In this document: positions 36,201 to 44,811 of the stretch, one piece after another | Layout: each line of letters starts with the position of its first letter | Position numbering within the stretch: position 1 is the stretch's first letter | Source of the DNA: an uncultured Acidobacteriota bacterium | GTDB lineage: Bacteria > Acidobacteriota > Thermoanaerobaculia > Gp7-AA8 | Assembly (NCBI GenBank): GCA_937870635.1 | Contig: CALMZP010000011.1 | Span: forward strand, 1-45,666 | Reading direction: 5' to 3' | Length of the DNA: 45,666 nt | Made by a program: the position numbers and the translations under genes | The notes under the pieces: model-generated | Told to the model about the DNA's origin: nothing | The model's input: the letters and a program-made list of their open reading frames with translations, nothing else | Databases searched by the model: none

Positions 36201-39004
36201 GATACACGGCGTGGGAACGCTACGATCACAACCGCATCGACCTCGTTCCGGAACGCAAGACGTACAAGCCGGGTGAGACGGCGCGGGTCATGATCAAGTC
36301 GCCGTGGGAGCACGCCACGGCGCTGCTCACCACGGAGCGCGAAGGAATCCGCTCGCACGAACGCTTCGAGCTTACTTCGACGCAGCAGACGATCAGCGTT
36401 CCCATCACCGACCGCGACATACCGAATGTCTATGTGTCCGTGCTTCTGGTCAAGGGGCGCACGCTGGACGCGACGACCGAGGATACGAGCGATCCCGGCA
36501 AGCCGTCGTTCCGGCTCGGGTACGTCGAGATCGAGGTCGAAGATGCGTCGAAGCGCCTCAGCGTCGAGGTGAAAGCGAACCGCGACGAATTCCGCCCCGC
36601 CTCGCGGGCGCAGATCGATGTGAACGTCCGAGATGTCAACGGCGGGCCCGTCCAGTCCGAAGTCACCTTGTGGGCCGTCGACTACGGCGTGCTCTCGCTG
36701 ACGGCTTATCGGACACCGGACGTCGTCGAATCGATCTACCTGAAGAAGGCGCTGCAGGTCGTCAACGAAGATTCGCGACAGCGCATCATCAGCCGTCGCG
36801 TGCTGACGCCGAAAGGCGCGGGCCAAGGGGGAGGCGGCGGTGCCGACGCCGGACCAGGAACGCTCCGCAAGGATTTCCGCGTGCTGGCATTCTGGATTGG
36901 CTCCGTGGTCACCGATGCGCGGGGACAGGCGCGCACGAACGTGACCCTTCCCGAGTCGCTCACGACGTATCGCATCATGGCCGTGGCCGGCGATCGAGCA
37001 TCTCGTTTCGGCTGGGATGATGCGGAGATCCGCGTCAACAAGCCGCTCATGCTGACGCCGGCGTTCCCCCGGTTCCTCTCTGTTTCGGACAGCGCGACTG
37101 TCGGTGCCGTCGTGCACAACCAGTCGAAACGCCGCGGCCGCGTCACCGTCACGGTCCGCAGTCTCGATCCGCGCGTCCTGGCGATCACCGGCGAAGAGAA
37201 ACGCACGTTCGACGTCGCTGCCGGAGGCAGCCAGCTCGTTCGATTCGGCGCGACCGGCAATGCCGTCGGCACGGCGCGCCTTCAGATGCGCGTGACCATG
37301 GGTCGCGAGAACGACGCATTCGAGGACGTCGTCCCGGTCCGGATCCTCGTCTCACCGGAGACAGTCGCCGCGTACGGCGAAGCAAATCCGACCACGCGGG
37401 AAACGCTGGAGATCCCGGAACAGGTCGTTCCCGGTTTCGGCGGACTGAAACTCGAACTGGCGTCCACGCGGCTCGTCGGACTGGCGGAGGGAGCGCGGTA
37501 CCTGGTCGAGTATCCCTACGGGTGTGCCGAGCAGCGCTCGTCGACCACACTCGCTCTCATGCTCGTCACCGACCTCGGCGCGGCCTTCAGCCTGCCGGGC
37601 ATCAAGCCCGGAGAATCGCGCGAGACGGCTCAGGCCAGTCTCCGCACCCTGGAGCGATTCCAGTGCGGCGTCGGCGGCTTCGCATTCTGGCCGGGCAACT
37701 GCGCGAGCGTCTCTCCCTATCTGACCAGTTACGTGATTCATGTCTTCCAGCGCGCGCAGAAGCTGAAGTACGACGTGGATGCCGAAATGCTCACGCGCGC
37801 CTACGAATATCTCGATCGCAGCCTCGGTACCGAACGTCCGCCCAATGAAGGTTGGTGGCCGGCGTTCACGTCGTGGCAGGCGTTCGCCGTGAAGGTGCTC
37901 GCCGAAGGCGGCCGCAACGTCGACAGCCACATCAACCGCATCTACGGATACGTCGATCGTATGCCGGTGTTCGGCATCGCGTTCCTCGCCGATGCGATGG
38001 CTGCAGGCCGGGCCGACGCTCGCCTCGAAGACCTTCATCGGCGCATGCGCAACGCGATTCTGCCCGAAGGAGGTTTTGCGCACGTCGAGGAGTTGAGCGA
38101 TCCGTATCTCCTCTGGTTCTGGAACTCGAACGTCCGCTCGACGGCCATCGCCCTCGGTACTTTCGTGCGACGCGGATCGGATGAAGAGCTCTCTAAGCGG
38201 ATGGTCCGCTGGCTGATGCGCGCGCGCAAGGACGGGCGCTGGGGCAACACGCAGGAAAACGCCTGGGCCATGGCATCGCTGCTCGATTACTACCGCCGGT
38301 ACGAAGCCGAAGTGCCGAACTTCGCGTCGACGGTCGCCCTCGGGACGGAGACGCTCGCGCGCGATGAGTTTCGAGGACGCTCGACCGAGTTGAAGTCACG
38401 CGACTTCTCGCTGCAGCAGGTACTTGCGAAAGCACCGGCCGGCCAGTCACTGCCTGTCGTGTTCGAGAGGGAAGGCACGGGCACGCTCTTCTACATGATG
38501 AGACTGCGCTATGCGTCGCTCGAGCGGAACCTGCAACCGATGGACAACGGTTTCCAGATCGAGCGGACTTACGAAACCGTTGGCGATGCGCCGTCACCGT
38601 CAGATTCGTTCGCTGCAGGTCAGCTGATTCGCGTGACGCTGAAGATCCGGAACACGAAGGAGCGGCGCTTCGTGGCCGTGACCGATCCGATCCCGGCCGG
38701 AACCGAGCCGGTCGAGACCGCATTCGCAACTACCGCCACCGATCTGGTCGAGCAGTCGCGAAATGACCGGATGTACGACTGGACGTCGTGGTTCCGCCGC
38801 GGCGGCTGGGACCACGAAGAGCGTCACGACGACCGCGTGAACGCGTTCGCGACACGCCTGGCCGAAGGGGAACACATCTATTCGTATCTGCTGCGGGCGA
38901 CGACGGTGGGCGCGTTCCTCGTCGCCCCGGCGCACGTGGAAGAGATGTACGAGCCGGAGGTCTTCGGCCGCGCCGAGAGCAGGACGGTTCAGGTAACGCC
39001 ATGA
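33248..39004 (+). CDS. Bacterial alpha-2-macroglobulin with thioester
   Basis: A 1918-residue periplasmic protease trap. The signal peptide is MKRVVVLAALLLLCTSILSA. Successive macroglobulin domains follow, including the A2M core block FWIGSVVTDARGQARTNV (about residue 1214) and LPESLTTYRIMAVAGD. The thioester motif YGCAEQ has Cys1426 and Gln1429 and opens the helical TED domain (with WPGNCASVSPYLTSYVIHVF), so the protein can trap proteases covalently. A Gly-rich linker near residue 1195 may be the bait region; this is inference. It is coupled by a 4-nt overlap to pbpC, the usual partner. Its gene start appears leaderless. Confidence 0.95.
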   Translation: MKRVVVLAALLLLCTSILSAADTLRVISAGPVGELASMAEANEVRVVFSEPMVVVGRVPQPVTAPFFRIEPAVKGTFRWSGTTTLIFTPQPLPYARQFNVTVDASARSAAGNTLDRDYTFSFTTPTIRLLRTQWYRKGGEAGAPLVIGLRFNQAVDAQVVASHLQLRTVAHPFHAPELPAATLEREAFEAKRVRAAATAAAGGERVLAFLTSDWDRKRIEPGTDLVVLETKPGIAPETWLQVFLDEKLAASGRSVAAGRPQEYTIQLEPAFFVERLSCVTRCDPEMGTHLEFRTQAGVRLAEVRKAVSVTDVTDTKKPVKLEAEERTSEYDYPSSAYSLDTLGFDLQPSRRYLVRVDPSLRAEDGQILGYAWMGTIDVWHKSAFISFGEGQGVWEASGGTILPFHARNFRSVRQWLAPLSIEQTMPLLLEMLRNGFRSVPPDAPSKPRTLRVIPDKIQAFGLDASSVVGSDGKGLFWAAIEPDETIPRSNLYDPMTRATIVQVTNLGISVKDSPLNTLILVTTLDEGKPVAGANVSIRTTENEVFWRGVTGTDGIAIAPNTNLREVRTSSPEQEYDESWRALGELHFIVVAEKGGDVAYVGSDWNEGITPWELGVNFDINEADPLLRGTVFSDRGVYKLGEEVHAKVVIRSDTPAAGMQLLPAGTRVEVLLRDSQNKDVIRETVSLNEWSSAEWVFRVPAEAPLGNYSMQAKVEGQRLAVHGGFLVAAYRRPDFRVDATVDAPSTVAGTNVNGKVTGRYLYGGSMSNRDVRWKWTKRPVWDVPAPIRDRWPSERFLFLGWNDETSHDPVTISSKEEQLDAKGELNLVLPTAKADGWPFEYQLEGEVADVTRQRIANRASFRTDPAEFYVGVKPPPYFTESANGVDTEIVVAGLDGLAVSGVAVQVKVERIQYNSVRRAVGNGFYEWQSERKELPAGEWTVNSQAAPVPLRIPLADGGEYRLTARATDGGGRTTTTRTWFYAVGPGYTAWERYDHNRIDLVPERKTYKPGETARVMIKSPWEHATALLTTEREGIRSHERFELTSTQQTISVPITDRDIPNVYVSVLLVKGRTLDATTEDTSDPGKPSFRLGYVEIEVEDASKRLSVEVKANRDEFRPASRAQIDVNVRDVNGGPVQSEVTLWAVDYGVLSLTAYRTPDVVESIYLKKALQVVNEDSRQRIISRRVLTPKGAGQGGGGGADAGPGTLRKDFRVLAFWIGSVVTDARGQARTNVTLPESLTTYRIMAVAGDRASRFGWDDAEIRVNKPLMLTPAFPRFLSVSDSATVGAVVHNQSKRRGRVTVTVRSLDPRVLAITGEEKRTFDVAAGGSQLVRFGATGNAVGTARLQMRVTMGRENDAFEDVVPVRILVSPETVAAYGEANPTTRETLEIPEQVVPGFGGLKLELASTRLVGLAEGARYLVEYPYGCAEQRSSTTLALMLVTDLGAAFSLPGIKPGESRETAQASLRTLERFQCGVGGFAFWPGNCASVSPYLTSYVIHVFQRAQKLKYDVDAEMLTRAYEYLDRSLGTERPPNEGWWPAFTSWQAFAVKVLAEGGRNVDSHINRIYGYVDRMPVFGIAFLADAMAAGRADARLEDLHRRMRNAILPEGGFAHVEELSDPYLLWFWNSNVRSTAIALGTFVRRGSDEELSKRMVRWLMRARKDGRWGNTQENAWAMASLLDYYRRYEAEVPNFASTVALGTETLARDEFRGRSTELKSRDFSLQQVLAKAPAGQSLPVVFEREGTGTLFYMMRLRYASLERNLQPMDNGFQIERTYETVGDAPSPSDSFAAGQLIRVTLKIRNTKERRFVAVTDPIPAGTEPVETAFATTATDLVEQSRNDRMYDWTSWFRRGGWDHEERHDDRVNAFATRLAEGEHIYSYLLRATTVGAFLVAPAHVEEMYEPEVFGRAESRTVQVTP

Positions 39005-41253
39005 GGAACCGGTGGAGTGGACAGTGGAGGGCGGGCGACCTCGCCCGCCTGCTCGTGTTCGCGGGCGAGGTCGCCCGCGCTCCACTGTTTCTGGCGCTCG
39101 CCGCCTCCTTCGTCATCGGCCTCTGGATCCGGTTCGGTCCGATCGACCCCGCGCTGCTCGACTCGTCGCGCTTCGCATCCACGACGGTCCTCGATTGCAG
39201 CGGCGTGGTTCTTTACGAGCCGTTGTCTCCCGCAGGAGGACGCGGATCGTCGGTGCAGGCGGACGAGTTGCCGCCGCTCGTCGTCGCGGCGACCATCGCG
39301 GCTGAAGACCGGCGGTTCTTCGTGCATCCGGGTGTGGATCCGCTGGCTATCGCGCGGGCAATGCTGCACAACATCAGGAGTGGGCGCGTCGTCGAAGGCG
39401 GTTCGACGGTCACGCAGCAGGTGGCAAAGCTGCTTCTCAATGGTGGCGAGCGATCGGTCACCAACAAGGTTCGCGAGACGATCCTGGCGGTCCGGCTCGA
39501 GCGGCGGCGGCCGAAGACAGCGATCCTGGCGATGTACCTGAACGCTGCTCCGTACGGAAACCGGATCAATGGGATCGGCCGCGCGAGCCGGGCGTACTTT
39601 GGCGTCCGCCCGCACGACCTCACGCCGGCCCAGGCCGCGTTTCTCGCTGCGCTCCCGCAGCGGCCCAGTGCGTTCAACCCGTTGCGCGATGAGAAAAGGG
39701 CGCGGCCGAGGCAGCGCGCCATCCTGGCCGCGATGCCGTTGAGCGCCGCGGAGCGATCGATTGCGCTGCGCGAACGGCTGGTGTTTCGCGGAGGCACACA
39801 GCCACTTCTGGCCCAGCATTTCGTCGAGCGCGCCCTGCCGCGCTGCGGAACCCGGCTTGTGTGCGTGACGACGATCGACGCCTCGCTGCAGCGCGAGATT
39901 GCCGGCATCATCGAGGCACATCGTCCCTCGCTCAGGAAGCACGGAGCGCGAAATGTCGCGGTTGCCGTTCTCGACAATCGAAGCGGCGAATGGCTGGCGT
40001 GGGAAGGTTCAGGCGACTATTTCGACGCCGAAGCCGGCGGCGCCATCGACGGCGTCGTCACGCCGCGCCAGCCGGGATCGACGCTCAAGCCGTTCACCTA
40101 CGCGCTCGCATTCGAGCAGCGGTACTCACCGGCGACGGTGATCGCCGATGTGCCGTCGCACTTCTCGACCGCCGAGGAGGGCGTCGTCTATGCGCCTCGC
40201 AACTATGACGGGAAGCATCGCGGTCCGCTCCTGGCCCGTGCCGCGCTCGCCGGATCGCAGAACGTTCCCGCGGTCGCGCTCTTGTCGAAGCTCGGTGCGC
40301 CGGCACTCCTGCGTCTCCTGCGCGCCGCCGGCTTCGACGGCCTTACGCGCACGTCCGATTACTACGGCCTCGGACTCACGCTCGGTGATGCCGAGGTGCG
40401 GCTCGATCAGCTCGTTGCGGCGTACGCCGTCTTCGCACGCGGTGGGATGCCCGTGAAGCCGGTGATGATCGCCGGAGAAACGACGCTGACGCCGCCGAGG
40501 CTTTTCTCGCAGCGCACCGCGTTCTGGGTGAGCGACATCCTCTCCGATGCCGGGGCGCGCGAGTACGCGTTCGGGAGGGGAGGGAGTCTCACCTTTCCCT
40601 TTCGTGTGGCTGTGAAGACGGGCACCTCGCAGGCTTATCGCGACAACTGGACTGTCGGCTACACGCGCGACGTCACCGTCGGTGTCTGGGTGGGCAACTT
40701 CGATCGCGCGGAGCTGCGCAACTCGAGCGGTGTCACCGGCGCGGCGCCGATCTTCCACGCCGTCATGCTCGCGGCGACGAAGAACGTGCGGGGGAAACTT
40801 CCGATCGGCGACGACGACTCGATCGTCGCGCCCGAACGCGCCGAGCTACTTCCGATCTGCGGCACGTCGGGGCGGCGCCCATCGCCTTACTGTCCGGCCA
40901 CGACGTACGAGTGGCTTCCCGCGGACGCGCCTGTCGAATTCTGCTCGTGGCATCGCGCGACCGATGTCCAGCTCCCGGCCGAATACGCGCAGTGGGCGCC
41001 GCGCAAGCAGTACGCGGTCGCGAAGGGTGAGTCGTTCCGCGTGACCAATCCCCCCGATGGATCGACGTACCTCATCGACCCGACGCTCCGTTCGGAGTAT
41101 CAGAAACTCGAGTTCGCGGCGACGCGTCCGGCTGCCTGGTACGTGGGAGATACACGCGCGGCCGATCAGTGGTCGCTGAAGCCCGGACGCCACATGATCA
41201 CCGCCGTCGACGACCGCGGCAATCGTGCGTCGGTAAAGATTCATGTGAAATAG
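39001..41253 (+). CDS. pbpC: Penicillin-binding protein 1C
   Basis: A 750-residue bifunctional peptidoglycan synthase. Order: a repeat-derived N-tail (residues 8-29), one membrane helix (LALAASFVIGLWIRFG, about 31-46), the GT51 domain with Glu102 in IAAEDRRFF and GGSTVTQQVAK, then the transpeptidase with SxxK (Ser360-Lys363), SQN (Ser419) and KTG (539-541), and a C-terminal BiPBP_C beta domain (FRVTNPPDGSTYLIDP). The start overlaps the macroglobulin stop. PBP1C is thought to repair the wall where the macroglobulin traps invading proteases. The in-frame repeat is discussed separately. Confidence 0.95.
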   Translation: MRNRWSGQWRAGDLARLLVFAGEVARAPLFLALAASFVIGLWIRFGPIDPALLDSSRFASTTVLDCSGVVLYEPLSPAGGRGSSVQADELPPLVVAATIAAEDRRFFVHPGVDPLAIARAMLHNIRSGRVVEGGSTVTQQVAKLLLNGGERSVTNKVRETILAVRLERRRPKTAILAMYLNAAPYGNRINGIGRASRAYFGVRPHDLTPAQAAFLAALPQRPSAFNPLRDEKRARPRQRAILAAMPLSAAERSIALRERLVFRGGTQPLLAQHFVERALPRCGTRLVCVTTIDASLQREIAGIIEAHRPSLRKHGARNVAVAVLDNRSGEWLAWEGSGDYFDAEAGGAIDGVVTPRQPGSTLKPFTYALAFEQRYSPATVIADVPSHFSTAEEGVVYAPRNYDGKHRGPLLARAALAGSQNVPAVALLSKLGAPALLRLLRAAGFDGLTRTSDYYGLGLTLGDAEVRLDQLVAAYAVFARGGMPVKPVMIAGETTLTPPRLFSQRTAFWVSDILSDAGAREYAFGRGGSLTFPFRVAVKTGTSQAYRDNWTVGYTRDVTVGVWVGNFDRAELRNSSGVTGAAPIFHAVMLAATKNVRGKLPIGDDDSIVAPERAELLPICGTSGRRPSPYCPATTYEWLPADAPVEFCSWHRATDVQLPAEYAQWAPRKQYAVAKGESFRVTNPPDGSTYLIDPTLRSEYQKLEFAATRPAAWYVGDTRAADQWSLKPGRHMITAVDDRGNRASVKIHVK
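39022..39087. repeat. Complete R3 hairpin inside the pbpC coding sequence
   Basis: Arms 39022-39048 and 39061-39087 are reverse complements over 27 bp with one mismatch, loop of 12 nt. The element is 66 nt, exactly 22 codons, and starts on a codon boundary, encoding QWRAGDLARLLVFAGEVARA and PL. It has the same sequence as the R3 repeats found between genes elsewhere in the window. Confidence 0.93.
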
Positions 41254-41277
41254 AGGGCCCCGTTGGTGCGCTGCCTG

Positions 41278-41388
41278 GTGGAGCCGCGGGCGATCCGCCC
41301 GCGGTTTCTTGGTTCCCGGGTTCCCCGCGGGCGGGATCGCCCGCGGCTCCACTGTTTTGGAAAACGGTTAACGGTTAACGGTTAACGG
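41278..41388. repeat. R3-variant hairpin followed by three GGTTAAC heptamers
   Basis: Arms gtggagccgcgggcgatccg from 41278 to 41304 and the complementary 41325-41352 form an R3-like hairpin (gcggctccac end). Three units of ggttaac follow at 41366-41388; this heptamer contains the palindrome GTTAAC, so the array is its own inverted arm. It fills the gap after pbpC. Confidence 0.82.
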
Positions 41389-41433
41389 CCCGGCATCGCT
41401 GTGGCAAAGTATCGTTTCAGGAGACAAGTCAAC

Positions 41434-42201
41434 ATGACCAAACCGATCATCGGGATCGGCGCTGATGTGCACGTGACCGCCGGCAAGCGCGACCGTGCGT
41501 TCGCCTACACCACTTACGTCGATGCGTTGCGCAGCGCCGGAGCCCTCCCGGTCGTCCTGCCGCCGCAGCCTGAGAATGCAGTGGAGATCCTCCAGAGTCT
41601 CGATGGCCTCGTTCTCGCGGGTGGGTTCGACTGCGATCCCTCCCTTTACGGCGAGGAGCAGCACCCTTCCGTCGAGCCGATGGATGCCCGCCGGCAGGAC
41701 AACGATCTCGCCCTCGCCACGGCCGCCCGCCAGCTTGGCGTCCCGACCCTCGGCATCTGCCTCGGCCTGCAGGTGATGAACGTCGCCGCCGGCGGGTCGC
41801 TCGTCCAGGACATCGATTCTCAGGTCGGCACGCCCATCCGTCACGCCAGTGAACCCGAGAACAGGGTGCGTCACGACGTTGCCATTCATCCGGGGACCCG
41901 GCTCGCGTCGATCCTCCACGAACGGAACATGAACGTGAATTCCTCCCACCATCAGGCCATCCGAAACGTGGCCGAGGGGTTCCGCGTCACAGCACAGGCC
42001 CCTGATGGGATCGTGGAGGGGCTGGAAGATCCGCGGCTTCCGTTCTTCCTCGGCGTTCAGTGGCACCCCGAAGACATGCCGGGAGAAAATTCGGCCTCCC
42101 GGCTGTTTGCCGCTTTCGTCAAGGCAGCGCGGGAGTATGCGGAAGCCCGGAAAGGCCGGACGGCGGAACTGTCACCGGCTGGTAGCGCGGGCGCGGAATA
42201 G
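41434..42201 (+). CDS. Class I glutamine amidotransferase-like peptidase (C26, PuuD-like)
   Basis: A 255-residue enzyme of the gamma-glutamyl-hydrolase/PuuD group, which split gamma-glutamyl amides such as gamma-glutamyl-GABA. The nucleophile is Cys109 in GICLGLQ, with His211 and Glu213 in VQWHPED; LAGGFDCDPSLYGE is the family's oxyanion region. ATG 41434 is preceded by AGGAG (41419-41423), so the in-frame ATG upstream was rejected. No polyamine genes are near, so the substrate is open. It precedes a thioredoxin/DsbD pair by 41 nt and may be co-transcribed. Confidence 0.88.
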   Translation: MTKPIIGIGADVHVTAGKRDRAFAYTTYVDALRSAGALPVVLPPQPENAVEILQSLDGLVLAGGFDCDPSLYGEEQHPSVEPMDARRQDNDLALATAARQLGVPTLGICLGLQVMNVAAGGSLVQDIDSQVGTPIRHASEPENRVRHDVAIHPGTRLASILHERNMNVNSSHHQAIRNVAEGFRVTAQAPDGIVEGLEDPRLPFFLGVQWHPEDMPGENSASRLFAAFVKAAREYAEARKGRTAELSPAGSAGAE

Positions 42202-42242
42202 GCGTCTGAATCAGGTCCGTTAACGGACGCGGAGGATCTCCT

Positions 42243-43085
42243 TTGAAGCGAACCATTTCCATCGCGGCTCTTCTCGTCGCCTTTCTGGTACCGCGGGCAG
42301 ACGCGGCATTTCTGAAGACAGTAGCGGCCGCGCAGAAGAAGGCGAAGGAAAAGAACCAGCTGATCTTCGTGGACATGTTCGCGGAGTGGTGTGGCTGGTG
42401 CCACCGTTTCGACAAGGAGGTCGTTCCCTCCGAGGCCTTCCAGAACGCGACGGATGGCATGGTCCTCCTGCGGCTCGACACCGAGGATGGCAAGGAAGGG
42501 ACGCAGTTCGCCAGGAAGTACCAGGTGGCTTCCCTTCCGACGTTCCTCATCCTCGATTCCGATCTCGCCGTCGCTGCGGTCATCCGCGGCTACGCTCCGC
42601 CCGCGCGATTCGCGGAGATGGTGAACGGCTCCGTCGCGAAGTATCGCGAATTCGAGAAGCTCCTCTCGCAGGAGACGATGCATACGAAGGATTACGCCCG
42701 GCGGCTTCAGATCGCCCGCGAGTTCCGCGTGCGGCAGTCGTTTGACAAGAGCGAGCTTCGATTGAAGAAGCTCGCGACGGAAGCGGGAGTCACCCCGGCC
42801 ATCCGCGACGAGGCGTATCTTGAGCTCGCCGTGTTGTACCTCGACCAGGGCAGGCACGCAGACGTGCTCAAGACCGTCTCCGACTTCAACAGAGTGCAGA
42901 AGGACGGCTACACGCTGGAACGGGCGCGGCTCGTCCTGACGCAGGCTTACATGGCGCAGGGTCTGTACAAGCAGGCCGCCAGCGAGCTGCAGAGCTTCAA
43001 GAAGAAGTTCCCGAAGTCGACGCTGATCTCGCAGGTCGACGGCATGCTCCCGAACATCGAGCGGATGGCAGCGGCGACGCAGTGA
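42243..43085 (+). CDS. Secreted thioredoxin-fold protein with helical C-terminal domain
   Basis: A 280-residue protein: signal peptide (RTISIAALLVAFLVPRADA), a thioredoxin domain with the redox motif CGWC in FAEWCGWCHRFDKEVV and the cis-Pro in ASLPTFLILD, then a TPR-like helical region (AYLELAVLYLDQGRHADVL, VLTQAYMAQGLYKQAASELQ). It likely works as a periplasmic disulfide reductase or carrier and the DsbD coded next would keep it reduced. The start is TTG at 42243 with GGAGG eight bases upstream. The stop overlaps the DsbD ATG by one base. Confidence 0.88.
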   Translation: MKRTISIAALLVAFLVPRADAAFLKTVAAAQKKAKEKNQLIFVDMFAEWCGWCHRFDKEVVPSEAFQNATDGMVLLRLDTEDGKEGTQFARKYQVASLPTFLILDSDLAVAAVIRGYAPPARFAEMVNGSVAKYREFEKLLSQETMHTKDYARRLQIAREFRVRQSFDKSELRLKKLATEAGVTPAIRDEAYLELAVLYLDQGRHADVLKTVSDFNRVQKDGYTLERARLVLTQAYMAQGLYKQAASELQSFKKKFPKSTLISQVDGMLPNIERMAAATQ

Positions 43086-44809
43086 TGCGGACCTTTCTCT
43101 CGTCTATTCTCGCTTTTCTCTTCATCGCTCCGGGCGCACCGGGGCAATTCGGCGGCGGCGACGCCGGTCCGAAGGCTACGATCAACGGCTCGCTGACGAG
43201 TCGCGAAGGCGCCGTCGTGCAGGGCGTGGTCACGGTCGCGATCGAAGACGGGTGGCACATCAACTCGGCGAAGCCGCTCGACGAATACGCCATTCCCACC
43301 GAGCTGACGCTCGATGCCGCGACGGCGGCGTTGACCGGCGTCACGTACCCGCAGCACAAGATGCAGAAGTTCTCCTTCAGCGGTGACAAGGAGATCGCGG
43401 TTTACGAGCACACGATCGAAATCCCGTTCTCGGCGACTCTCGCCGGCGGCGCCTCGGTCATCAAGGCTTCGCTGCGGTATCAGGCCTGCAACGACAACGT
43501 GTGCCTTCCGCCGCGGAACGCGACGGCGGACATCGATGCCACGACGGTGAAAGCGGCCGCCGCGCCGTCAGCCGGCAGTGCCGGCTTCGTGCCGCTGTCG
43601 GAAGCGCCGAAAGGCGCGGCCGCCGCTGCGCAACCCGGCGGCGACCGGCTCTCGAAGACGTTCGCCACGAGCGGGCTTCCGCTGACACTGCTTCTGCTCT
43701 TCATCGGCGGATTGGCGCTCAACCTGACGCCCTGCGTGCTTCCGGTCGTCCCGATCACGCTCGGATTTTTCGCGATGCAGAGCGACGGCCGCCGTTCCCG
43801 CCGTTTCGCTCTCTCGGCGATGTACGTCCTCGGGCTCGTCGTCATGTACTCCACGCTCGGAGTGATGGCCGCGATCGGAGGAAAGATGTTCGGCGCGTGG
43901 CTGCAGCAGCCGGCCGTTCTCATCGGCTTCGCGCTCCTGATGCTCGTGCTGGCGTCGTCGATGTTCGGCGCGTTCGAGATCCAGCCGCCGCGTTGGATCG
44001 CGAACCGTTCGCAGGGCCGTGCCGGCCTTCTCGGTGCCGCCACCATGGGACTGTTCGTCGGAATCGTCGCCGCGCCTTGCGTCGGACCGGTCGTCATCTC
44101 GCTGCTGACTCTCGTCGCCGCAATCGGAAAGCCGGTCATCGGCGGAGTGATGTTCGCGGCGCTCGCTTTCGGCCTGGGTTTCCCTTACCTCGCGCTGCTC
44201 AACGTCCTTCCGAAGCCTGGCGAATGGATGGTCCAGGTGAAGAAGGCGATGGGATTCGTCCTCGTCGCCATGGCGTTCTATTTCCTCCGGCCCCTCACCG
44301 GTGACGACGTGTTCAAGTGGGGGATCGTCCTGAGCCTCCTGATCGGCGCGATTTTCCTCTTCGCCTCGAGAGGAACCGCGGGACGCACGATGCGCCTTGC
44401 TGCGGCATCGATTCTCCTCATCGCCGGTGTGGCGTTCGCGCTTCCTCGCGGCGGCGCCGATGGTGTGGTGTGGGCCAAGTACGAGTCCTCGTCGATCACG
44501 GCGGCCGCTTCCGCGAAGAAGCCGGTAGTGATCGACTTTTACGCCGACTGGTGCCTGCCCTGTAAGGAGCTCGACCAGAACACGTTCAACGATCCGCGCG
44601 TGAAAGCGGAGATGAACCGCTTCACGCGCCTGAAGGCTGACCTCACTCTCGCGAACGCGACGAATGATCAGCTCAGCCGGCAGTACGGAGTGGTCGGCGT
44701 CCCGACCATCGTCTTCATCGACGCGAACGGAAAAGAGCTGCGCGATCTCCGCCTCACCGGATTCGAAGGTCCGGACAAGTTCCTCGGCCGGCTCGCGCAG
44801 GTCCGGTAG
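43085..44809 (+). CDS. dsbD: Thiol:disulfide interchange protein DsbD
   Basis: Moves electrons from cytoplasmic thioredoxin across the inner membrane to periplasmic partners. The 574-residue protein has a signal peptide, an N-terminal DsbD-alpha domain (about 25-155, with QACNDNVCLPP carrying its Cys pair), an eight-TM core with the conserved NLTPCVLPVVPITLGFF and GIVAAPCVGPVVISLLT cysteines, and a C-terminal thioredoxin domain with Cys490 and Cys493 (DWCLPCKELD). ATG 43085 overlaps the upstream stop; GTG at 43082 is a possible alternative. Its TAG lies in a 14-bp palindrome shared with the convergent gene. Confidence 0.96.
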   Translation: MRTFLSSILAFLFIAPGAPGQFGGGDAGPKATINGSLTSREGAVVQGVVTVAIEDGWHINSAKPLDEYAIPTELTLDAATAALTGVTYPQHKMQKFSFSGDKEIAVYEHTIEIPFSATLAGGASVIKASLRYQACNDNVCLPPRNATADIDATTVKAAAAPSAGSAGFVPLSEAPKGAAAAAQPGGDRLSKTFATSGLPLTLLLLFIGGLALNLTPCVLPVVPITLGFFAMQSDGRRSRRFALSAMYVLGLVVMYSTLGVMAAIGGKMFGAWLQQPAVLIGFALLMLVLASSMFGAFEIQPPRWIANRSQGRAGLLGAATMGLFVGIVAAPCVGPVVISLLTLVAAIGKPVIGGVMFAALAFGLGFPYLALLNVLPKPGEWMVQVKKAMGFVLVAMAFYFLRPLTGDDVFKWGIVLSLLIGAIFLFASRGTAGRTMRLAAASILLIAGVAFALPRGGADGVVWAKYESSSITAAASAKKPVVIDFYADWCLPCKELDQNTFNDPRVKAEMNRFTRLKADLTLANATNDQLSRQYGVVGVPTIVFIDANGKELRDLRLTGFEGPDKFLGRLAQVR

Positions 44810-44811
44810 CG

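Noticed and set aside
33998-37117. Two long minus-strand frames (555 and 410 codons) opposite the macroglobulin gene
   Set aside because: Antisense to a complete, recognisable protein; no motifs of their own.
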